Positions 1 to 3,941 of a DNA stretch of 5,856 nt are shown one piece after another. The stretch lies in NCBI GenBank assembly GCA_027322565.1, contig DAHVRG010000175.1, positions 1-5,856 on the forward strand, written 5' to 3'. This stretch comes from Georgenia sp. GTDB lineage: Bacteria > Actinomycetota > Actinomycetes > Actinomycetales > Actinomycetaceae. The translations under genes were made by a program, and so were the position numbers. The notes beneath the pieces are model-generated. The model did no database searches and was not told the DNA's origin. It saw only the letters and a program-made list of their open reading frames with translations. How positions within the stretch are numbered: the first letter of the stretch is position 1; every line of letters begins with the position of its first letter.

Positions 1-67
1 CGTGTTCAACACCCTGAAGAACGACCACTCAACCGCCGCCGCACCCGCCTACGCGGTAGCGGCTTGA
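1..67 (+). CDS. C-terminal end of a transposase (probably IS110 family), 5' part outside window
   Basis: The frame starting at base 2 gives 21 residues beginning VFNTLKNDHS and ending in an Ala-rich tail (AYAVAA), then TGA at 65-67. IS110 transposases of actinobacteria often end with a hydrophobic 'V-[LF]-x-[AT]-[ML]-[LK]-[RK]-[DN]' stretch and a loose Pro/Ala tail, which is what is seen here. The catalytic DEDD and C-terminal Ser-containing domains lie upstream of the window, so activity cannot be judged. The stop codon sits inside TTGACA. The tail is too short for a certain assignment; it could be the end of another transposase family. Confidence 0.5.
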   Translation, partial: VFNTLKNDHSTAAAPAYAVAA

Positions 68-69
68 CA
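64..69 (+). promoter_or_regulatory. Outward TTGACA (-35-like) at the element's right end
   Basis: A perfect -35 consensus hexamer, TTGACA, overlaps the transposase stop codon and points out of the element. No matching -10 is seen 16-18 bp downstream (87-92 reads cgcgga), so in the integrated state it is probably only half a promoter. In IS110 elements, joining right and left ends in the excised circle is known to build a promoter that drives the bridge RNA. This hexamer is well placed to be the right-end half. Role inferred. Confidence 0.4.
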
Positions 70-70
70 T

Positions 71-75
71 AGGAG
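71..75 (+). promoter_or_regulatory. Shine-Dalgarno-like AGGAG supplied by the element end
   Basis: AGGAG lies 6 nt before the ATG at 82-84, an ideal spacing. The motif belongs to the element side of the junction, while the ATG lies in or next to the interrupted monooxygenase gene. The insertion may therefore have created a translatable start for the 3' remnant. No promoter is evident in the visible sequence. Confidence 0.4.
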
Positions 76-81
76 TAACTC

Positions 82-414
82 ATGGTCGCGGAGTCGCGCT
101 CGCGGGCCCGTGAGCTGCTGCTCCCCGAGGCGTGGGCGATGGCCGAGTCGCGCACGACGGGCGCGTTCCCACCCCTCGAGCCCGTCGCCGCGCTCCGTGA
201 CCGTCGGCCGACGGAGAAGCAGCGACGGACGATCGAGGAGAGCCTGTCGGCGAGCATCCACGGCACACCGGAAGAGGTGGCGCGGGAGCTGGCCGTGCTC
301 GTCGAGCGCACCGGTGCGGACGAGGTCATGGCCTCGACGTCGACGTACGACCGGGCGGACCTCGCCCACGCCGATGCCGCGCTCGCCGAGCTGGTGGGTG
401 CCGCGGCCGGGTGA
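82..414 (+). pseudogene. 3' remnant of a luciferase-like flavin-dependent monooxygenase (LLM family), cut by an insertion
   Basis: The 110 residues match the last third of LLM-class flavin/F420-dependent oxidoreductases. A 'VAES...AREL' segment resembles the usual 'VVAETDEEAR' after the core barrel. It is followed by a linker, then 'GTPEEVARELAVLVERTGADEVMASTSTYD', the C-terminal signature (GSPETVxxxLxxLxxxTGADELM) of the family. Full-length members are about 320-350 residues, so roughly two thirds, including most of the flavin-binding TIM barrel, is missing. Upstream of 79 the same frame has stops (TAG 70-72, TAA 76-78), and the sequence belongs to an insertion element. The ATG at 82 with AGGAG before it could start translation, but the product would lack the active site. 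It converges on the SRPBCC gene with 21 bp between stops. Confidence 0.8.
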
Positions 415-415
415 C

Positions 416-430
416 CGGCGGCGCCCGCCG
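416..430. terminator. Small GC hairpin between convergent genes
   Basis: The inverted repeat CGGCGG (416-421) / CCGCCG (425-430) with a 3-nt loop fills the 21-bp gap between the LLM remnant stop and the SRPBCC stop. It has no T-tract on either side. It could act as a bidirectional terminator, but short GC palindromes arise easily at this base composition. Confidence 0.35.
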
Positions 431-435
431 AGGTG

Positions 436-897
436 TCAGTCGGGGCGCTCGACGTCGCCTCGCCAGCCACCGGTCTCGACGCCCCGGTTCTCGATGAACT
501 GCTTGAACCGTCGGGCGTCGGCCCGGACCTGGCGCGTGTCTGCGCCGACGGCGGCACCGAGCTTCTCCTTCGTGTCCGTCGGCTCCCAGTCGATCTGGAT
601 CATCACGCGCGTCTTGTGGTCGTCGAGCCGGTGGAAGGTGACGACGCCGGCGTGGTCGACGTCCCCGGCCGTGCTGCGCCACGCGATGCGCTCGTCCGGG
701 TGCTGCTCGGTGACCTCGGTGGTGAAGGTCTGGCGCCGCCCGCCCACTGTCGTCACCCAGGTGCTCGCGGTGTCGGTGACCTGGGTGACCGACTCGACGC
801 CGTCCATGAACTGGGGGAAGGACTCGAACTGCGTCCACTGGTTGTATGCGGTGCTCACCGGCACGTCGACGTCGATCGACTCCTCAACGCGACCCAT
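436..897 (-). CDS. SRPBCC (START-like) family protein, polyketide cyclase/dehydrase type
   Basis: The 153-residue protein begins MGRVEESIDVDVPVSTAYNQW. This is the standard opening of SRPBCC proteins: a first strand, then 'V..VYxxWtqFesFPqFM'. The alternating strand pattern follows ('TTVGGRRQTFTTEVTEQHPDERIAW', 'HAGVVTFHRLDDHKTRVMIQIDWEP'). A long C-terminal helix ('VRADARRFKQFIENRG') ends in a 'TGGWRGDV' tail. The fold forms a deep hydrophobic cavity. In this actinobacterial subgroup ligand and activity are generally unknown, so the 'cyclase' name is only a family label. No signal peptide is seen; cytoplasmic. The start is well fixed: AGGAGG (complement of 903-908) lies 5 nt upstream of ATG 897-895. 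The start overlaps the end of the LapA-like gene by 14 bp, indicating one transcript and probable coupling. Confidence 0.85.
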   Translation of the reverse strand: MGRVEESIDVDVPVSTAYNQWTQFESFPQFMDGVESVTQVTDTASTWVTTVGGRRQTFTTEVTEQHPDERIAWRSTAGDVDHAGVVTFHRLDDHKTRVMIQIDWEPTDTKEKLGAAVGADTRQVRADARRFKQFIENRGVETGGWRGDVERPD

Positions 898-1201
898 GTC
901 GTCCTCCTGTTCGTCGGGTTTCGGGGGACGACCTTGGTACCAGCGCCGCCGGTGACCTGCCACCGGAGCGCACCGAGCGTCGGGCCCGGCGGCGACGCAC
1001 AAGCGCCCCCACGGCCCAGCCGACGAGGAAGATGAGCAGCAGCACCAGCCACATCGGGGCGCCGAGGCTGAGCCAGAACAGCTGGATGGTCACCGTCGTG
1101 CGGTTCTGGACGACGAAGGCGATCGCCACGACGGCCAGTGCCACCCCCACCCACGTCGACGGTTCGACCGCGCGCGTGCGCTTCGTGCCCTCACCGTTCA
1201 T
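884..1201 (-). CDS. LapA-domain (DUF1049-like) small membrane protein
   Basis: The 105-residue protein has a short polar N-terminus and a first membrane helix (about residues 17-31, 'WVGVALAVVAIAFVVQN'). Next comes the characteristic 'QNRTTVTIQLFWLSLGAPMWLV' segment, then a second helix (about 47-63, 'LVLLLIFLVGWAVGAL') and an Arg-rich cytoplasmic tail (VRRRRARR). The 'vxFvvqNrxxVtiqfl....lpL.lvll.afllGallg.l' pattern is that of the LapA/DUF1049 domain. In E. coli LapA works with LapB on LPS control; an actinobacterium has no LPS, so the role here is unknown. The start is ATG 1201-1199, with GGAGG (complement of 1212-1216) about 10 nt upstream. It is the first gene of a pair with the SRPBCC gene, overlapping it by 14 bp. 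Confidence 0.8.
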   Translation of the reverse strand: MNGEGTKRTRAVEPSTWVGVALAVVAIAFVVQNRTTVTIQLFWLSLGAPMWLVLLLIFLVGWAVGALVRRRRARRSVRSGGRSPAALVPRSSPETRRTGGRHGSR

Positions 1202-1309
1202 GGCGGTGCTCCCTCCGGTGTCGGCGACCGTCCCCACTGTGCCCACACTCCAAGGGGGCCGGCCAGCGCTGGGTCTGGCGGACGGGTCCGGCCCGTGCCA
1301 CGGTGGACC
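1202..1309. other. Divergent intergenic region without a recognisable -10
   Basis: This 108-bp gap separates the minus-strand LapA-like unit from the plus-strand dehydratase–VOC gene and must hold or receive both promoters. It contains no TA dinucleotide at all, so no TANNNT -10 can be drawn on either strand. I see no convincing repeat or operator. The promoters may be of an alternative sigma type or lie inside the flanking coding sequence. Confidence 0.5.
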
Positions 1310-1957
1310 ATGGCCAGGCTCACGACGCAGCAGATCCGCGAGGCCGGTCTGTCCGACTGGCGCATGCTCAACCGGGCGCTCCACACGCGCTTCCGCACCG
1401 GGGACTTCGTCTCCGGCCTGCGCCTCGTCACGTCGATCACCGAGCTCGCCGAACGCGCCAACCACCACCCGGACGTCACCCTCGGCTACCCGCACGTCGA
1501 CCTCCGCCTCGTCAGCCACGACGTCGGTGCGGTGACCCAGCGGGACGTCGACCTCGCGCGGGAGATCAGCCGGGTGGCCCGCGAGCAGGGGGTCGCGGCG
1601 CAGCCGGAAGCGGTGGCGCAGGTCGAGGTCGGCCTCGACACCGCCGACGCCGCGGTGCAGACGCCCTTCTGGGCCGCCCTCCTCCGCGGGGACCCGGACG
1701 CGGTCACGGACGGCGAGGTCGTGGACCCGGGCGGGCAGCTGCCCACGCTGTGGTTCCAGGGCACCGACCGGCACGAGACCCCACGCCAGCGGTTCCACCT
1801 CGACGTGTGGGTGCCGCACGACGTCGCCGAGGAGCGCATCGCCGCCGCGGTGGCTGCCGGCGGGCGGGTGGTGGACGACTCACGGGCGCCGTCGTTCACC
1901 GTCCTCACCGACCCGGAGGGCAACCGGGCCTGCGTGTGCACGTTCCTCGACGGCTGA
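1310..1957 (+). CDS. Pterin-4a-carbinolamine dehydratase fused to a VOC (glyoxalase-like) domain
   Basis: The 215-residue two-domain protein starts with a pterin-4a-carbinolamine dehydratase (PCD/DCoH/PhhB) domain over residues 1-~95. This enzyme dehydrates 4a-hydroxytetrahydropterin during cofactor recycling. The signature 'ANHHPDVTLGYPHVDLRLVSHDVGAVTQRDVDLA' holds the expected catalytic histidines H52, H53 and H70. Residues ~103-215 look like a VOC/glyoxalase-type half: 'VEVGLDT', 'PFWAALL', 'FHLDVWVP' (162-169) and a final 'DPEGNRACVCTF' (201-212). Metal ligands and substrate of this half are not clear. I chose ATG 1310 because the PCD domain begins there ('MARLTTQQI'); an in-frame GTG at 1295 would add five residues. 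Both have weak ribosome sites (GGTGG 1302-1306 is very close to the ATG). No aromatic hydroxylase gene is nearby. Confidence 0.85.
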   Translation: MARLTTQQIREAGLSDWRMLNRALHTRFRTGDFVSGLRLVTSITELAERANHHPDVTLGYPHVDLRLVSHDVGAVTQRDVDLAREISRVAREQGVAAQPEAVAQVEVGLDTADAAVQTPFWAALLRGDPDAVTDGEVVDPGGQLPTLWFQGTDRHETPRQRFHLDVWVPHDVAEERIAAAVAAGGRVVDDSRAPSFTVLTDPEGNRACVCTFLDG

Positions 1958-1969
1958 GCCGCGGGGGCG

Positions 1970-1995
1970 GTCCGGAGGTCTGCCCACCTCCGGAC
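1970..1995. terminator. Bidirectional terminator hairpin
   Basis: A perfect 10-bp inverted repeat, GTCCGGAGGT (1970-1979) and ACCTCCGGAC (1986-1995), has a 6-nt loop. It starts 12 nt after the stop of the dehydratase–VOC gene and lies 19 nt past the end of the convergent methyltransferase gene (2015). Position and symmetry fit a terminator serving both genes. There is no T-tract, as is common in high-GC actinobacteria. Confidence 0.7.
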
Positions 1996-2014
1996 GCGGG
2001 CCGGATGTGCGAGC

Positions 2015-2560
2015 TCAGGGACGTGTCCTCGCAGGTGGTGCGGGGACGCGGCGGATCCGCAGCACCGCCGCGTCCGCGCTCGGGGCCGGTCGGAACGCGG
2101 TCCGGGGCACGCGGCGGCCGAGCTCGACGACGTAGCCGCGGCGAGCCGCCCCCGCGGCGAGGTTCCGGGCGGTGTCCCGGCGCAGCACGAGGTCGGCGCT
2201 GAGCAGCAACCGGGCGCGGAGCAGCTCGGCCACCAGCGGCCGTGCCAGGTGGAACGGCGGGTTGGCCACCACCCGGAACGGCCGCGCCGGCAGCCGCAGG
2301 TCACGGATGTCGGCCTCGACGACGACCACCGGCGATCCGGTGAACCGTCGTCGTAGCCCGGACGCCCGGCCCGGGTGCTTCTCCAGTGCGATGACGTGGG
2401 CGCCCGCTGCCACCAGGGGGTCGGTGAGCGCTCCGGCGCCGGCACCGAGGTCGAGGACGGTGTCCCCGGCCTTCACCCCGGCGTCGGTGACGACGGTGCG
2501 GGCCCAGTCAGGGGAGAGTCGGAAGAAGCTCCATCGGGAGCGCGCGTGCGCCCCGGACAC
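2015..2560 (-). CDS. erm: Short Erm-type 23S rRNA adenine N6-methyltransferase
   Basis: The 181-residue SAM-dependent methyltransferase belongs to the Erm/KsgA family. Motif I is DLGAGAGALT (37-46), the acidic motif II residue is E60, D84 lies in 'EADIRDL', and motif IV is N100-P-P-F in 'FRVVANPPFH'. Erm enzymes methylate A2058 (and neighbours) of 23S rRNA and cause macrolide-lincosamide-streptogramin B resistance. Typical Erm proteins are about 240-270 residues. This one ends after the catalytic domain ('SADAAVLRIRR') and lacks the helical C-terminal domain, like the short mycobacterial Erm(37), whose N-terminal arrangement it also resembles from memory. The start is GTG 2560-2558; the next upstream in-frame codon region is closed by a TGA at 2572-2570 without another start. 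No Shine-Dalgarno is evident. It diverges from an MFS transporter gene. It could instead modify another rRNA adenine. Confidence 0.8.
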   Translation of the reverse strand: MSGAHARSRWSFFRLSPDWARTVVTDAGVKAGDTVLDLGAGAGALTDPLVAAGAHVIALEKHPGRASGLRRRFTGSPVVVVEADIRDLRLPARPFRVVANPPFHLARPLVAELLRARLLLSADLVLRRDTARNLAAGAARRGYVVELGRRVPRTAFRPAPSADAAVLRIRRVPAPPARTRP

Positions 2561-2585
2561 GACGCACCATCAGCATGAAGGTCAT
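2508..2585 (-). CDS. Candidate 25-codon leader peptide overlapping the methyltransferase start
   Basis: An ATG at 2585-2583 opens a 25-residue ORF in a different frame from the methyltransferase. It runs across that gene's GTG (2560) and stops with TGA at 2510-2508. It begins MTFMLMVRRVRGAR. Residues 9-11 (RVR) form an Arg-X-Arg motif, the type at which macrolide-bound ribosomes are known to stall (for example RLR in ErmDL). A TANNNT box (TACGCT) ends exactly 7 nt before the ATG, so the mRNA may begin at the ATG itself (leaderless). One caution is that a ribosome stalled at RVR would sit on the methyltransferase start codon, which does not match the classical attenuation layout. The ORF may also be chance: the same frame is open far upstream on this GC-rich strand. 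Confidence 0.4.
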   Translation of the reverse strand: MTFMLMVRRVRGARALPMELLPTLP

Positions 2586-2598
2586 GGGGCTGAGCGTA
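2586..2598 (-). promoter_or_regulatory. Predicted promoter (-10) for the Erm-like gene
   Basis: On the minus strand TACGCT (complement of 2593-2598) fits the actinobacterial TANNNT -10. It is followed by 7 nt and then ATG 2585, the spacing expected for a leaderless transcript starting at the ATG. At the -35 position (about 2616-2621) the sequence is GGCCCG, not a consensus, so an activator may be needed. Only three TA dinucleotides occur between 2580 and 2670, and this is one of them. Confidence 0.5.
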
Positions 2599-2624
2599 GG
2601 AAGCCGGCGGCGTCCCGGGCCACC

Positions 2625-2632
2625 GAATATCG
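2625..2632. promoter_or_regulatory. A/T island between two divergent promoters, possible activator site
   Basis: GAATATCG is the only A/T run in the intergenic region. It lies about 28 bp from the minus-strand -10 and 31 bp from the plus-strand -10, just upstream of the -35 position of each. WhiB7/WblC activators are known to read a short A/T-rich block just upstream of the -35, and both genes are of types they control. The match is short and the role is inferred. Confidence 0.3.
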
Positions 2633-2660
2633 GGCTCCGCCACGCCCTCGGCAGACCGGT

Positions 2661-2673
2661 TAGCCTGCACACC
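2661..2673 (+). promoter_or_regulatory. Predicted promoter (-10) for the leader ORF and MFS gene
   Basis: TAGCCT (2661-2666) fits TANNNT and is followed by exactly 7 nt before ATG 2674, so the transcript may start at or next to that ATG. No -35 consensus is seen near 2638-2643. The arrangement mirrors that of the divergent methyltransferase promoter, down to the 7-nt distance. Confidence 0.5.
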
Positions 2674-2721
2674 ATGCCCATCCCACCCCGCGGCGGGTCC
2701 GCGTCCGGCGACCCTCGATGA
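2674..2721 (+). CDS. Candidate 15-codon leader ORF coupled to the MFS gene
   Basis: ATG 2674 opens a 15-residue ORF, MPIPPRGGSASGDPR, ending in TGA 2719-2721. That stop overlaps the transporter's ATG (2718-2720) in the sequence ATGA. The transporter start has no Shine-Dalgarno in front of it, so ribosomes finishing this ORF could re-initiate on it (termination-reinitiation coupling). The predicted -10 ends 7 nt before the ATG, consistent with a leaderless start. The peptide has a Pro-Pro pair that could slow ribosomes but no Arg-X-Arg motif. The ORF is very short and unproven; the exact ATGA overlap and promoter spacing are the main support. Confidence 0.5.
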   Translation: MPIPPRGGSASGDPR

Positions 2722-3863
2722 ACGAACCGGTCTGGCGCGCCCCCGGCGTACCGCTGCTCCTCGCGATGACCGCCCTGGGGTTCTCCGGGTACGCCGCGCT
2801 GCTCCCGGTGGCGCCGCTGTGGGCGGTGCACGGCGGCGCGGACGCCACCGGAGCGGGTCTCGTCAACGGCGTCCTCATGCTTGTCACGGTGCTCACCCAG
2901 GTGGTGGTCCCGACGGCGCTGCGACGGCTGGGCTGGGCACCGGTCCTCGTCGCGGGGATGCTCTTCCTCGGGCTGCCGTCGGCGGCGTTCGGGGTCAGCG
3001 ACGCACTCGGACCGGTCCTCGCCCTCTCCGCGCTGCGCGGCGTGGGCTTCGGCGTCGTCACGGTCACGGGCAGCGCCCTCGTCGCCGAGCTCGTCGAGCC
3101 CGCCCGGCGGGGGCGGGCGATCGGCGCCTACGGGCTCGCCATCGCCGGCCCCCAGGTGCTCTTCCTCTCCGCGGGCCCGTGGATCGTCGAGAAGCTCGGG
3201 TACGGGGTCGTCTTCGCCGTCGGTGTGCTGCCGGCGCTCGGGGAGGTCCCCGCCCTCGCCCTGGCCCGCCGCCTCGAGCACGTGCCCGAGCCCCAGGACC
3301 GGGCGCCCTACCTGCGGCTGCTGCGGCCCATGCTGCTCCTCCTCGGGGTCACCCTCGCCGGTGGCGCGCTCATCACGTTCATGGCGCAGATGAGCAGCAG
3401 CGCAGCCCTCAGCACGCTCGCGCTCCTCCTCCTGAGCGTCACCGCGGCGATCGCCCGATGGCGGGTCGGCGGACTCGCCGACCGGCTCGGCCCGCACCGG
3501 TTCCTCTGGCCGCTCGTCCTCCTCACCGGCGTCGGCATGGCGATGGTCGCGTGGGCGGTGCGCGACCCCGCCGCCACGCATACCGCGGCCCTCCTCGCCG
3601 GTGCCACCGTGGTCGGGATCTGCTACGGCGCACTGCAGAACCTCACGCTCGTGCTCGCCTTCCGGTCCGTCGACCGGCCCCACTACGGGTCGGCGAGCGC
3701 GGTGTGGAACGTCGGCTTCGACGCCGGTACCGGCCTGGGCGCCGTCGTCATCGGGGCCGTCGCGGCGGGCACGTCCTTCAGCACGGCGGTGCTCGTCGGC
3801 GGCGTGGTCTCGCTCCTCACCCTGCCCCTGGCCCTGCGCCGACCCGCGTCGCGGCCGCGCTGA
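2718..3863 (+). CDS. MFS transporter, probable drug/efflux type, 12 membrane helices
   Basis: The 381-residue protein has twelve predicted hydrophobic helices: about 11-36, 45-65, 73-92, 97-125, 133-156, 162-183, 201-225, 228-247, 262-281, 288-315, 325-350 and 353-373. Residues 124-145 ('ELVEPARRGRAIGAYGLAIAGP') are the loop 4-5 motif common in MFS exporters. 'GGLADRLGPHRF' (251-262) is a motif A copy in the second half, while the loop 2-3 copy is degenerate ('PTALRRLGWAP'). The family moves small molecules across the cytoplasmic membrane using the proton gradient; the substrate cannot be read from sequence. Its position divergent from an Erm-like methyltransferase, with a mirrored promoter and leader ORF, suggests antibiotic efflux (compare the Tap pump in mycobacteria). 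ATG 2718 is the only possible start, since the frame is closed by TAG 2661-2663. An in-frame sugar epimerase-type gene follows 78 bp downstream. Confidence 0.85.
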   Translation: MNEPVWRAPGVPLLLAMTALGFSGYAALLPVAPLWAVHGGADATGAGLVNGVLMLVTVLTQVVVPTALRRLGWAPVLVAGMLFLGLPSAAFGVSDALGPVLALSALRGVGFGVVTVTGSALVAELVEPARRGRAIGAYGLAIAGPQVLFLSAGPWIVEKLGYGVVFAVGVLPALGEVPALALARRLEHVPEPQDRAPYLRLLRPMLLLLGVTLAGGALITFMAQMSSSAALSTLALLLLSVTAAIARWRVGGLADRLGPHRFLWPLVLLTGVGMAMVAWAVRDPAATHTAALLAGATVVGICYGALQNLTLVLAFRSVDRPHYGSASAVWNVGFDAGTGLGAVVIGAVAAGTSFSTAVLVGGVVSLLTLPLALRRPASRPR

Positions 3864-3930
3864 CCGCCCGGCCCGGCGCGCCGGCTCGACGTGCACACCT
3901 CCCCGCGCACCTCCATCCTGAGGACGGTGA

Positions 3931-3936
3931 GAGGAG
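3931..3936 (+). promoter_or_regulatory. Shine-Dalgarno that selects a TTG start
   Basis: GAGGAG ends 5 nt before TTG 3942. It is the strongest ribosome site in this gap and favours TTG 3942 over the in-frame GTG codons at 3891 and 3927. The NAD-binding fold begins about 10 residues after this TTG, as usual for the family. Confidence 0.65.
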
Positions 3937-3941
3937 CGAGG

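Larger units (their letters stand above)
1..81 (+). mobile_element. Right end of a probable IS110-family insertion element
   Basis: Positions 2-67 read as the extreme C-terminus of a protein unrelated to the downstream gene, closed by TGA. They are followed at once by TTGACATAGGAGTAACTC and then by the interior of a luciferase-like monooxygenase gene. A transposase that stops a few bases before the element's end, no evident terminal inverted repeat and a terminal TTGACA...CATAGGAG block fit my memory of actinobacterial IS110-group right ends. The boundary lies between about 68 and 84. A CT at 79-80 could be the dinucleotide core typical of the family, since from 79 onwards the monooxygenase frame is open. 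The left end and most of the element are outside the window. The family assignment rests on a short tail and is uncertain; that a foreign segment joins the gene here is firmer. Confidence 0.6.

Noticed and set aside
64..92. A complete outward promoter at the element end
   Set aside because: TTGACA is perfect, but the sequence 16-18 bp downstream has no A/T-containing -10 (cgcgga at 87-92).
898..1002. 35-residue N-terminal extension of the SRPBCC protein from an upstream in-frame GTG
   Set aside because: It overlaps the LapA-like gene, is low-complexity, and AGGAGG sits ideally before the inner ATG at 897.
3873..3884. 12-bp perfect palindrome CCGGCGCGCCGG after the transporter stop
   Set aside because: It has no loop and no T-tract, and such GC palindromes are frequent at this composition. 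Not called a terminator or operator.
3893..3914. Near-direct repeat GCACACCTCC / GCGCACCTCC
   Set aside because: Only two imperfect 10-bp units, not placed at a promoter-like element; probably chance.
3891..3941. Upstream GTG starts (3891, 3927) for the UDP-xylose synthase gene
   Set aside because: TTG 3942 has GAGGAG at 5-nt spacing and the NAD-binding fold begins shortly after. The upstream extension has no family similarity.
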